Part shown: positions 33,729-42,098 of the stretch, one piece after another
Position numbering within the stretch: position 1 is the first letter of the stretch
Layout: each line of letters opens with the position of its first letter
Assembly: GCF_032598905.1 (NCBI RefSeq)
Contig: NZ_CP122458.1
Span: 7,403,001 to 7,467,000, forward strand
DNA: 64,000 nucleotides
DNA from: Streptomyces sp. 11x1
GTDB taxonomy: Bacteria > Actinomycetota > Actinomycetes > Streptomycetales > Streptomycetaceae
Direction of reading: 5' to 3'
Notes under the pieces: model-generated
The model's database searches: none
What the model was told of the DNA's origin: nothing
The model's input: the letters and a program-made list of their open reading frames with translations, nothing else
Made by a program: the position numbers and the translations under genes

Positions 33729-36284
33729 CTACCGGCTCACCGTCAGCAACGCCCGGCCCACCTGCGGGAATTCCCCCTTCGGGTGGGCGCGGAACAGTGG
33801 TTCGGTACCGAACAGGACCGCGTGCGGTCCGCTGACCACGGACGCCCGGCCCGCCGCTGCCGCCGGGCCGCCGGATCCGTCCTCCGACGGCCGCCAGTGC
33901 CCGGACACCAGCGGGTTCCCACCGCCGTACGACTGCTCGACCCGCACCCCGGCGCCCAGCCCGGTGAACCACACGGGCGCGTAGACGAAGCTGTGGTCCG
34001 GCGCCCCGCCGGTCACCGCGCCGCCCGTGTTCACCACGCGCACCAGGCCGTTGGCGTCCCCGTTGCCCTGGACCGCCGTGACCTTCAGCCGCCCGGTGGC
34101 CGTGGCGAGCGCCGAGCCGGCCGCGCCCCGGCCGACCAGCCCGTGCGTGGAGAGGAAGCCGGTGAGGGCCGTACGGGCGGACTCGTTCAGAGCGCCGTAC
34201 GACAGCCCCGACGACACGAACAGCACGTCGGCCCGGGACCAGTCGAAGCCCGCGTTGAGGACGGCCGTCGACACCGGGACCACGTCGAAGTTCATCTCGC
34301 GCAGCGCGAACAACTCGCCCGCCGTGACGGCGGCAGCCACCCGGACCGGACGCAGGGGCGTGCCCTTCGACGCGCCCTTGGCCGCCGCGAAGACCACGTC
34401 GTGGGACCGGGCGAGCGCCTGGGCCTTCCGCCGCGCCGAGGACGGCACGAGCGCGCTGCCGTCGGCCGCCCGGCGTACCGAAACACCGTCCTTGAGAAGG
34501 GAGTTGAGGGCGGCGATCTCCTGCGGGGAGTCGAGCCGGAGGCGCAGGTCGCCCCGCGGCGCGACCTGACCCACGCGGGCGGCGAACGTCACCGGCCGGT
34601 CCGGCACGGCGGACGGACGACCGCTGTGCGCCGCCACCACGGTGGCGCCCCACAGCCGCCCCAGGCTCCAGCCGGAGATGTCGTACATCGCCGAGACCTT
34701 GCCGCTGATGTCGGTGCCGTCGGCGAGCAGCACATTGGCCATGCCGCGCTTGGGCTGACGCAGGTCGACGACGTACGACCCCTTCGTGTACGACCGGCCG
34801 TCGAGCCGGAAGGCGCGGATCGCGCGGGTCACCCGGACGTCGTTGGCGAGCAGGTGGTCGACGAGTCGCGCGGCGGCCGTGGCGGAGCGCTGCCCGCCGC
34901 CCGCGGGGACGACATAGGCGCGCGGGAAGTCGGTCGTGTAGACGTCCTCGGGGCCGATGCCGGGCACGCCGGGGACGGTCTCCGCCGAGACCGGGACCTG
35001 GGCGGCGCCCGCCGCACCGCGCCGGAACACCTCGATCTGGTCGGCGACCAGCGAAGTCCGCCTCTCCCGTACGAAGTCGAGGGTCGCGCGCAGCGCCGCG
35101 CCCGCCACGTCGACGTTGATCGCGGACCGGCGGCGGAGTTCCTCGACCGGCAGCGACTCGTAGGCCGCGTTGTTCACCTGGAGCGGGATCTCCACGGTGT
35201 GCGCGGCGACCGCGCCGTGGAAGGCCGCGTACTGCGGGGTGAAGATCGGCGGCCAGTCGTCCCACCCCTCCTCCGAGTCGCGGAACGGGATCTGGGCCGG
35301 GTCGACGCCGTCCTTGGCGGGGGTGTGGCCGAGGCCGTTGACGGCGGACTCCATGCGGAGCGCGTTCGCGTAGGCGTTCTTCAGGAAGAGGTCGTACTCG
35401 TAGTTCTCGCCGTGCGGGGGAGTGGTCGGCTCGATGAGCGTGCCGTTGACGTACCCGTGCACGTCGAGCATGACGACGGGCTGCTTGTCGATCTGGATCC
35501 GCCGCATCGCCCGCACCTCGGGCTGCGAGGCGGTGACGAAGTCCCGGTTCATGTCGAAGCCGACCGCGTTGGCGCGCGTGCCCGCGATCCGGCCGTCCGG
35601 GTTGGCGGTGAGGTTGAAGTACAGCCGGGAGTGGGCGAGCAGGTCCTTCGTCCTGGCGTCGGTCGCGGTCGCCAGCCGCTCGATGAGCTTCAGGGACGCG
35701 TCGGTGCCCTCCCACTCGTTGCCGTGGATGTTGTTGTTGAAGAAGACGGGCGCCTTGTACGTCTTCCTGATCTCCGGGCTCCTGGCGGCCGACCGGGGCG
35801 CCGACTCGATGAGTTCACGCATCCGCGCCTGGTCGCGGGCCTGCCGCGCGGTCTCGGGGGCGGTCACGGTGACGAGGTAGAGCCGGTGGCCGCCGGCCGA
35901 CCGGCCCGCGATCTCCACGCTCACCCGGTCACCGAGCCGCTGGAGGGCGTTCAGCTTCGGGGCGATGGCGTGGTACGGGGTGAGCCCCAGCTTGAGGGAC
36001 TTGTCGGCGGGGTTCTCCGGGTCGGGGGAGAGGACCTGCTCACGGGGGTAACCGCGGCTGGAACCGGCCGTGTCGGCGAGGTCGGCGACGGGTTGGGTCA
36101 GGGCCAGCCGGGTCGCGCTCGCCGGGGCCTGGGCGGCGCCCCGCGGCAGGGCCGAGCCCTCGCGGACCGGCGGCTTGGGGTCGGCGCCCGCGGGATGCGG
36201 GGCGACGAGCAGGGATCCTGCGGTGACGGTGACGGCGGCGACGCTGAACAGTGCGGATCTCGGGCCGGGTCTCGGCGGACGCAC
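33729..36284 (-). CDS. Secreted M14-family zinc carboxypeptidase
   Basis: 851-aa exported metallopeptidase. GTG 36284 has AGGAGG 5 nt upstream and begins a Sec signal peptide (VRPPRPGPRSALFSVAAVTV..., cut near AGADPKP). The M14 domain (residues ~95-440) shows the zinc ligands in HGNEWEG (H187, E190), NLTANPDGR, GFDMNRDF, LDVHGY and the catalytic Glu in HTVEIP (E365). About 400 further residues carry a second globular region with GISGWSLG-like and VLFVSSGLSYG-type segments. The frame extends upstream into the divergent promoter region without an SD. It probably trims extracellular peptides. Confidence 0.85.
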   Translation of the reverse strand: MRPPRPGPRSALFSVAAVTVTAGSLLVAPHPAGADPKPPVREGSALPRGAAQAPASATRLALTQPVADLADTAGSSRGYPREQVLSPDPENPADKSLKLGLTPYHAIAPKLNALQRLGDRVSVEIAGRSAGGHRLYLVTVTAPETARQARDQARMRELIESAPRSAARSPEIRKTYKAPVFFNNNIHGNEWEGTDASLKLIERLATATDARTKDLLAHSRLYFNLTANPDGRIAGTRANAVGFDMNRDFVTASQPEVRAMRRIQIDKQPVVMLDVHGYVNGTLIEPTTPPHGENYEYDLFLKNAYANALRMESAVNGLGHTPAKDGVDPAQIPFRDSEEGWDDWPPIFTPQYAAFHGAVAAHTVEIPLQVNNAAYESLPVEELRRRSAINVDVAGAALRATLDFVRERRTSLVADQIEVFRRGAAGAAQVPVSAETVPGVPGIGPEDVYTTDFPRAYVVPAGGGQRSATAAARLVDHLLANDVRVTRAIRAFRLDGRSYTKGSYVVDLRQPKRGMANVLLADGTDISGKVSAMYDISGWSLGRLWGATVVAAHSGRPSAVPDRPVTFAARVGQVAPRGDLRLRLDSPQEIAALNSLLKDGVSVRRAADGSALVPSSARRKAQALARSHDVVFAAAKGASKGTPLRPVRVAAAVTAGELFALREMNFDVVPVSTAVLNAGFDWSRADVLFVSSGLSYGALNESARTALTGFLSTHGLVGRGAAGSALATATGRLKVTAVQGNGDANGLVRVVNTGGAVTGGAPDHSFVYAPVWFTGLGAGVRVEQSYGGGNPLVSGHWRPSEDGSGGPAAAAGRASVVSGPHAVLFGTEPLFRAHPKGEFPQVGRALLTVSR

Positions 36285-36468
36285 GCAACCTCCTGGAGTG
36301 GGGTTCCTTCTGGAGCGGTTCCTACGACGTGCCGGTGCGGGTGACGACGAACGGCCGGCCACGGGCCGGTCGACCACAGGTGGTCTACATGTTCGACTCC
36401 CGGGCAACAAGAGGGCACAGACGACACAGGCACTCAGGAAACCGTCGTAACCTAGGGAGCATCTCAAC

Positions 36469-36498
36469 TTGCCTAAAACATTTAGGAAACTGCATAAT
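36469..36498 (+). promoter_or_regulatory. Promoter with embedded operator of TetR gene
   Basis: -35 TTGCCT (36469-36474), 18-bp spacer, -10 CATAAT (36493-36498). The spacer is filled by the perfect palindrome CCTAAA-ACA-TTTAGG (36472-36486). A start near 36505 gives a ~32-nt leader before the TetR ATG. The geometry is classic for autorepression. Confidence 0.75.
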
Positions 36499-36536
36499 CG
36501 TCACCGCCGAACGGAACGGAAGGACGGGGCCAGGGC

Positions 36537-37115
36537 ATGGCACGCGCGGGGCTCAGCCCGGAACGTCTCGCCCTGGCGGGCGCCGAGTTGGCCGACGAGA
36601 TCGGCTTCGACGAGGTGACCGTCTCGGAGTTGGCCCGCCGCTTCGACGTGAAGGTCGCGAGCCTGTACTCGCACGTACGCAACTCCCAGGACCTCAGGAC
36701 CCGGATCGCGCTCCTCGCCCTGGAGGAGATGGCCGACCGGGGCGCCACCGCACTCGCCGGCCGGGCCGGGAAGGACGCGCTGGCGGCCCTGGGCGACGTG
36801 TACCGCGACTACGCCCGCGCGCACCCCGGCCGGTACGCGGCGGCACAACTCCGACTGGACCCCGAGGTGGCCGCGGCGAGCGCCGGCGGCCGCCACGCAC
36901 AGATGACCAGGGCGATCCTGCGCGGCTACGACCTCACCGAGCCGGACCAGACGCACGCCGTCCGACTCCTCGGCAGCGTCTTCCACGGCTACGTCAGCCT
37001 GGAGGCGGCCGGCGGTTTCAGTCACAGCGCCCCCGACTCGCAGGAGAGCTGGGAACGCGTCCTGGACGCCCTCGACGCCCTGCTGCGCAACTGGCCGCCA
37101 CCGCCGCCCGGTTGA
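36537..37115 (+). CDS. TetR-family regulator with WHG-type C-terminal domain
   Basis: 192-aa repressor. N-terminal HTH GFDEVTVSELARRFDVKVAS with LYSHVRNSQDLRTRIALLAL, then the helical ligand domain ending FHGYVSLEAAGGFSH, the mark of the WHG subgroup. It lies immediately upstream of the SGNH hydrolase gene (98 bp) and divergent from the M14 peptidase gene. A palindrome inside its promoter is the likely operator. Ligand unknown. Confidence 0.9.
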   Translation: MARAGLSPERLALAGAELADEIGFDEVTVSELARRFDVKVASLYSHVRNSQDLRTRIALLALEEMADRGATALAGRAGKDALAALGDVYRDYARAHPGRYAAAQLRLDPEVAAASAGGRHAQMTRAILRGYDLTEPDQTHAVRLLGSVFHGYVSLEAAGGFSHSAPDSQESWERVLDALDALLRNWPPPPPG

Positions 37116-37213
37116 CCTCCGCGAGCCCGCCGCCGGCAACGGCCGCCCTGAGGGCGCCCCGCCGCCGACCACCGCCGAACCCACCCTCCCCCCGCCGATC
37201 GTCAGGTTGCGCC

Positions 37214-38383
37214 ATGACCTCCCCCTGGATCACCACCCCCATCACCGCCGACCTCCTGCGCGGCGCCCTGGAGCTGGAACGCACCGAACACGGCGTCCTG
37301 CCGCACCGGTTGCCGGCCCGGGCCCGCGCCCAGTGCGCCGACCCGCAGCTGGCCATGGTCGAGTCCCAGCCCTCCGGCGTGCGCCTGGTCTTCCGCACCC
37401 GCGCCACCGCCGTCGAACTCGACGCCCTGCGCACCAAGCGGACCTATGTGGGCGCCCCACCGCGCCCGGACGGCCTGTACGACCTGGTCGTCGACGGCCG
37501 TCCCACGGCCCGGGGGAGTGTGCCGGACGGCAACACCCTGACCCTCGACATGACCACCGGTACGGCGGAACACCGGCCGGGCCGGCCCGGCACGGTGGCC
37601 TTCTCCGACCTCCCCGACGGCCTCAAGACGGTCGAGATCTGGCTCCCGCACAACGAGACCACCGAACTCGTCGCCCTGCGCACCGACGCCCCCGTCGAGC
37701 CCGCCCCCGACCCGGACCGCCGGGTCTGGCTGCATCACGGCAGCTCCATCAGCCACGGCTCCGACGCCGCGAGCCCCATCGGCATCTGGCCCGCGCACGC
37801 CGCCCGGCTGGCCGGAGTCGAACTCGTCAACCTCGGCTTCGGCGGCAGCGCCCTCCTCGACCCCTTCGTCGCCCGCGCCATCCGGGACACCCCGGCCGAC
37901 CTGATCAGCGTCAAGATCGGCATCAACCTCGTCAACCACGACGTGATGCGGCTGCGCGCCTTCACCCCGGCCGTGCACGGCTTCCTCGACACGATCCGCG
38001 AGGGCCACCCCACCGCCCCGCTCCTCGTCGTCTCCCCGATCCTCTGCCCCATCCACGAGGACACCCCCGGCCCCAGCGCCCCCGACCTCACCGGCCTCGC
38101 CGAGGGCCGCCTCCGCTTCCGCCCCATGGGCGACCCGGAGGACCTCACCCCCGGCAGGCTCACCCTCCGCGTCATCCGCGACGAACTCGCGGCGATCGTG
38201 GCCCACCGCACCCCCGAGGACCCCCACCTCCACTACCTCGACGGCCTCACGCTCTACGGCGAGCAGGACGCCACCACGCTCCCCCTCCCGGACGACCTGC
38301 ATCCGGACGCGGAGACCCACCACCTGATCGGAGAACGCTTCGCGGAGCTGGCCTTCACGACAGAGGGCGCCTTCGCCCCGTAA
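37214..38383 (+). CDS. SGNH/GDSL-family hydrolase with N-terminal beta domain
   Basis: 389 aa, cytosolic. N-terminal ~170 residues form a beta-rich, carbohydrate-esterase-type domain (FRTRATAVELDALRTKRTYV, WLPHNETTELVAL). The SGNH domain follows: block I HHGSSISHGSD (Ser nucleophile), block II GFGGSALLDP, block III IGINLVNHD and the C-terminal DDLHPDAETH with Asp and His. ATG 37214 has only a weak upstream SD but begins where family sequence begins. It probably deacylates a carbohydrate or small ester. Likely in one transcript with the TetR gene. Confidence 0.85.
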   Translation: MTSPWITTPITADLLRGALELERTEHGVLPHRLPARARAQCADPQLAMVESQPSGVRLVFRTRATAVELDALRTKRTYVGAPPRPDGLYDLVVDGRPTARGSVPDGNTLTLDMTTGTAEHRPGRPGTVAFSDLPDGLKTVEIWLPHNETTELVALRTDAPVEPAPDPDRRVWLHHGSSISHGSDAASPIGIWPAHAARLAGVELVNLGFGGSALLDPFVARAIRDTPADLISVKIGINLVNHDVMRLRAFTPAVHGFLDTIREGHPTAPLLVVSPILCPIHEDTPGPSAPDLTGLAEGRLRFRPMGDPEDLTPGRLTLRVIRDELAAIVAHRTPEDPHLHYLDGLTLYGEQDATTLPLPDDLHPDAETHHLIGERFAELAFTTEGAFAP

Positions 38384-38440
38384 GGGGCGCGGGGCTGTAT
38401 TGATATGCGGCTCCGCCGCGCGGGCGCGACCAGCCACGCA
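38384..38440. repeat. Streptomyces dispersed intergenic repeat, copy 1
   Basis: GGGGCGCGGGGCTGT, then GATATGCGGCTCCGCCGCGC and GGGCGCGACCAGCC. It begins directly after the hydrolase stop. The same string with small changes recurs at 47326-47383, 56334-56368 and 61665-61784, always at gene ends. Confidence 0.8.
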
Positions 38441-38500
38441 CTACCCGCACGCACGCTCCCAGGGAAGGCCCCCTCACCACTCCTCGGTAAAGTTCGGCCC

Positions 38501-39334
38501 ATGCGCGATCTAGGGGTGGGTTTCCAGTACCTCGTCCAGGGCCAACGCTGGGTGGCCAGGCACGGGAAGCAGTACGGCTTCGGCCTGATCCCGGGCCTCA
38601 TCACCCTGGTCCTCTACATAGCCGCCCTGGTGGCCCTCGCCGTCTGGGGCCCCGACTTCGTCACCTGGGCCACGCCCTTCGCGGACGACTGGTCCAGCCC
38701 CTGGCCGGGCCTCTTCCGCGGCTTTCTCACGGCCGTCGTGTTCGCCCTGGCCCTGGCCCTCGCGGTCATCACCTTCACCGCCGTGACCCTCCTCATCGGC
38801 CAGCCCTTCTACGAGAACCTCTCGGAGAAGGTCGACCGGGACGTCTCACCGGACGGCACCGCCCCGGAGTCCGACCTGCCGCTGTGGCGGGAGCTGTGGA
38901 TCTCGGCCCGGGACAGCCTCCGGGTCCTCCTGCGGGCGCTGGTCTGGGCGATCCTGCTCTTCGCCCTCGGCTTCGTCCCGTTCATCGGCCAGACGGTGGT
39001 CCCGGTGATCGGCTTCTTCGTCACCGGCTTCTTCCTCACCGAGGAGCTGACCGCCGTCGCCCTCCAGCGCCGCGGCGTCGAACTCCGCGACCGTCTCACC
39101 CTCCTGCGCTCCCGCAAGACCCTCATCTGGGGCTTCGGCACCCCGCTGGGCCTCGCCTTCGTGGTGCCGTTCGTCGCCGTGTTCCTGATGCCGGGCGCGG
39201 TCGCGGGCGCCACCCTCATGGCCCGTGACCTGCTGGGCGAGGAGACGACCGGCGAGGACGAACGCAACCGCGTCCCCACCGCCCACCACCCCGCCACCCC
39301 GCCCGCGTTCCGCAAGCCGGAGGTCGGCGCGTGA
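38501..39334 (+). CDS. EI24-domain membrane protein
   Basis: 277 aa with about five hydrophobic segments. The start MRDLGVGFQYLVQGQRWVAR, LLIGQPFYENLSEKVDRD and PFIGQTVVPVIGFFVTGFFL match the EI24 (CysZ-like) family of integral membrane proteins; E. coli CysZ imports sulfate, but the role of actinobacterial members is not established. An upstream in-frame ATG lies in the dispersed repeat and is not used here. The last residues overlap the GTG start of the LysE gene, so both are co-translated. Confidence 0.8.
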   Translation: MRDLGVGFQYLVQGQRWVARHGKQYGFGLIPGLITLVLYIAALVALAVWGPDFVTWATPFADDWSSPWPGLFRGFLTAVVFALALALAVITFTAVTLLIGQPFYENLSEKVDRDVSPDGTAPESDLPLWRELWISARDSLRVLLRALVWAILLFALGFVPFIGQTVVPVIGFFVTGFFLTEELTAVALQRRGVELRDRLTLLRSRKTLIWGFGTPLGLAFVVPFVAVFLMPGAVAGATLMARDLLGEETTGEDERNRVPTAHHPATPPAFRKPEVGA

Positions 39335-39948
39335 ACGAGATCCTCGCCGTCGCCGTCATCACCGTCCTCGCGGTCATCGCCCCCGGCGCCGACTTCGCCA
39401 TGGTCATCCGCAACAGCTACCTCTACGGCCGTACGACCGGCCTGCTCTCCGCGACCGGCGTCGCGGCCGGCGTCCTCGTGCACGTCACATACACGATGCT
39501 CGGCGTGGGCCTGCTGATCGCCTCCTCCACCTTCCTGTTCACGGTGATCAAGCTGGTCGGCGCGGCCTACCTCGTCTACATCGGCGTCCGCACCTTCCGC
39601 ACCCGCGACGAGGTCACCGTGGACCTGGCACAGCCGACCGTGGCCGTGACCCCGCTCGCCGCCCTGCGCTCCGGCTTCCTGACGAACGTCCTCAACCCCA
39701 AGACGACCCTCTTCGTCGTCTCGACGTTCGCCCAGGTCGTCAGCCCTGGCACACCGCTGGTCCAGCAGGCGGGCTACGGCCTGTTCATGGCCCTCGCCCA
39801 CCTGCTGTGGTTCGGCGTCGTCGCCGTGTTCTTCTCGCACGACCGGATGCGTGCCGTGATGCTGCGCGGCCAGAAGATCCTGAACAAGGCCATCGGCTCC
39901 GTCCTGGCCGGCCTCGGCATCAGCCTCGCGTTCGCCCCGTCGCACTGA
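39331..39948 (+). CDS. LysE/RhtB-family amino-acid exporter
   Basis: 205-aa membrane protein with six hydrophobic segments. Seen: VIAPGADFAMVIRNSYLYGR (the family's PGP-like signature is PGAD here), GVAAGVLVHVTYTMLGVGLL, AAYLVYIGVRTFR and GFLTNVLNPKTTLFVVSTFA. Exports amino acids or homoserine-lactone-like solutes. GTG start overlaps the EI24 gene by 4 bp; its 3' end overlaps the convergent C15-like gene by 29 bp. Confidence 0.9.
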   Translation: MNEILAVAVITVLAVIAPGADFAMVIRNSYLYGRTTGLLSATGVAAGVLVHVTYTMLGVGLLIASSTFLFTVIKLVGAAYLVYIGVRTFRTRDEVTVDLAQPTVAVTPLAALRSGFLTNVLNPKTTLFVVSTFAQVVSPGTPLVQQAGYGLFMALAHLLWFGVVAVFFSHDRMRAVMLRGQKILNKAIGSVLAGLGISLAFAPSH

Positions 39949-41266
39949 CGGAAGCGTCGGCCGAGGTACCCGCCCCGGAATCCACCGAGGCCTCCAGGGC
40001 CACCCGCACGATCTCCCGCACCTGGGCCACGATGTCCACCCGGTTCCGCACGAAGTCGGGATCGGTCACCGTCCCGGTCGCCGGGTCGGTGTTGCCGGTT
40101 CCGAACTGCAGGACGGGCGTGTGCACATGCCCGCCCGGCAGCGAGGAGCCGAGCCCCAGCCGGTCGCGCAGGAGCGTCGCCCGGTAGGCGATCTCGTTGG
40201 AGAGGTAGTCGCCGCCGCCCCCGGCCCGCGCGGTCGAGCCCGGCGTCGGCCCGTTCGGGCGGACGACCGCCGCCGTGCCGCCGGCCGGTATCTCGGTCAC
40301 GCTCGTGTTGTCGTAGACGGGGAAGCGTCCGGTCTGCGCGGCGACGATGTCCGCGTACGGCAGGGTCGTGGAGGTCCACTGGGGCTGGGTGGCGGGGTCG
40401 GTCACCGGGACGGTCCCGGTCACGCCGATGTTGTCGTTGTCACCGAAGCCGCCGCGCCACGCCCCGTTGGTCCGCTCGATGTCGAAACGGCCCACCCGGC
40501 CCTGGCTGACGGTCGCGAAGAGATCCACGCGGGGCAACCGGCTCCCGAGCGTGCGCTCGACGGTGCCGTCCGCGAAGTCCTGCCAGCGGACGGGGAAGAC
40601 GGCCGTCTCGACGCGGGCGAGCCCTTCGGCGGTCCGGATCACCGTCCCGTCGAGGGCGAGCGCCGTCGCCCCGGACGGGTTGGAGATGCGGACGTCCCGG
40701 TCCAGCGTGAAGGGATCGAATCCGGTGACGAGAACCCGCTTCACCCCCTTGCCGCCGTGCGGAAAGCGCAGGGAGTCCTGTCCGCGCGAAGTCCTCTCCA
40801 ACGTGTCCAGCAGCCGCGCCCTGCGACTGTCACTCAGCTCGAACGACGGCTCCCAGCCGCGTACTTCCCGTGTCATGCCGAGCCGCGCCCAGTACAGCGG
40901 CCGGTCGTCGTCCCGGCTCAGATCACCGCCCGCCGGACCCCGCCCCTGGGCCCGGTCCACGGCGCGGGTCCACAGCCGTTCGCCCTGCCGTGCGACGATC
41001 CGCTCGGCCTGCGTGTACGACCGCGCCCCGTCCAGGGCCCGCGCGAACTCCGGTGCCACGGTGTCGAATCCGGACCGCCGCAGGATCTCCTGGGGCACGG
41101 CCCGGTCGAGCCGCAGCTCCTCGACGGTGGGGGCCGCGGCAGCGGAGACCGCTGCCGGCGTCGAGGGCGAGGCGGAGGCGGAGGCGGGGGCGCTCAGCCC
41201 GGCGAGCAGGGCCGCCAGCACTGTCGTCGCTCCGCGTGCCCGCCGGTAAGTCAGTAGGGAGATCAC
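39920..41266 (-). CDS. Secreted C15-like (pyroglutamyl peptidase-type) protein, Cys-to-Ser
   Basis: 448 aa. GTG 41266 starts a signal peptide (VISLLTYRRARGATTVLAAL, cut after APASASA). About 110 residues of unknown helical region precede the C15-like fold: VLVTGFDPFTLD, SNPSGATAL, the acid-residue region GRFDIERTNG, GDNDNIG, then GGDYLSNEIAYRATLLRD and GGHVHTPVLQF. In pyroglutamyl peptidase I the nucleophile is the Cys of CN in this position; here it is Ser (S356), while the Glu and the His (H382) remain. So it is either a serine variant or inactive. Secretion is also unlike the cytosolic enzyme. Confidence 0.75.
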   Translation of the reverse strand: MISLLTYRRARGATTVLAALLAGLSAPASASASPSTPAAVSAAAAPTVEELRLDRAVPQEILRRSGFDTVAPEFARALDGARSYTQAERIVARQGERLWTRAVDRAQGRGPAGGDLSRDDDRPLYWARLGMTREVRGWEPSFELSDSRRARLLDTLERTSRGQDSLRFPHGGKGVKRVLVTGFDPFTLDRDVRISNPSGATALALDGTVIRTAEGLARVETAVFPVRWQDFADGTVERTLGSRLPRVDLFATVSQGRVGRFDIERTNGAWRGGFGDNDNIGVTGTVPVTDPATQPQWTSTTLPYADIVAAQTGRFPVYDNTSVTEIPAGGTAAVVRPNGPTPGSTARAGGGGDYLSNEIAYRATLLRDRLGLGSSLPGGHVHTPVLQFGTGNTDPATGTVTDPDFVRNRVDIVAQVREIVRVALEASVDSGAGTSADASVSATGRTRG

Positions 41267-41376
41267 AGGAGTTCGGGTCCTTCCGTCGCTGTTCGGTGCC
41301 GTGGGGGTGTCGCTCCGGACGGCGGAAGTATCGCGTGACGGAAGGGGCGCACGCCACGCCCGGCGGACCGGGCACC

Positions 41377-41964
41377 TCAATCGGCTCGGTCGGCGTCCTC
41401 GCCCAGCAGCGCCAGGAAGTCCCGGAACGCCCCCGGCATGTCCACCGTGCCCGGGTCCAGCAGCCACTGGTACTGCAGGCCGTCCATCACGGCCACCAGC
41501 AGCGGCGCCGCGCGCTCCGGAGTGAGCCCGCTCGGGAGGCGGTCGCCGTACTCGGCGCGCAGCACCTCGGCCATGGAGCCCCGCACCCGCCCGTACCGCT
41601 CGGTGAAGAACTCGCGCGCGGGATGCCCCTCGGTGACGCTCTCGCCGAGCAGCGCGGAGAAGGTCTGCACGATCCCGGGCCGCATGGCGTTGTACTCGAC
41701 CAGGGAGCCCAGCAGATCGAGGCGCAGCGGGCTGTCGGGCACGGCGTCCCACCGGTCCCGCTCCCGCAGGACGGCGACGAGCAGCGCCTCCTTGGTGGGG
41801 AAGTAGTGCAGCAGCCCCTGCTGGGTGAGCCCGACGCGCTCGGCGACCGCGGCCATGCTCGCGCCCCGGTAACCGCGCTCGGCGATCACCTCCAGCGCCG
41901 CCAGCACGATCTCCGCGCGCCGCTCCTCACCCCTGACGCTCCGGGTTCCCCTGGTGCCGCTCAT
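41377..41964 (-). CDS. TetR-family regulator divergent from GH3 gene
   Basis: 195-aa repressor from ATG 41964 (an in-frame ATG lies 18 nt upstream; neither has a good SD). HTH GYRGASMAAVAERVGLTQQG with LLHYFPTKEALLVAVLRERD, then a C-terminal domain (FFTERYGRVRGSMAEVLRAE) of the type found beside glycosidase genes. Divergent from the beta-glucosidase, so it most likely represses that gene until a sugar inducer is present. Confidence 0.88.
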   Translation of the reverse strand: MSGTRGTRSVRGEERRAEIVLAALEVIAERGYRGASMAAVAERVGLTQQGLLHYFPTKEALLVAVLRERDRWDAVPDSPLRLDLLGSLVEYNAMRPGIVQTFSALLGESVTEGHPAREFFTERYGRVRGSMAEVLRAEYGDRLPSGLTPERAAPLLVAVMDGLQYQWLLDPGTVDMPGAFRDFLALLGEDADRAD

Positions 41965-42008
41965 GCCGTCACCGTACGGCATCCGAGCCCGCCGGACCGT
42001 AGTGAATG

Positions 42009-42024
42009 TAACGGCAGTATAACG
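42009..42024. promoter_or_regulatory. Divergent promoter/operator between TetR and GH3 genes
   Basis: GTAACGGCAGTATAAC (42008-42023) is an imperfect palindrome (GTAAC/GTTATAC type). It contains a plus-strand TATAAC -10-like hexamer (42019-42024), which would start RNA near 42031 for the beta-glucosidase, and a minus-strand TACATT hexamer just beside it for the TetR gene. No strong -35 is seen. TetR binding is inferred. Confidence 0.4.
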
Positions 42025-42098
42025 AAACCTACCGATCTACAGGTGGTGCGTGCACGATGGCGGAGACGGAGAACGTGACTCGAAGAGGAGGCACCGCG

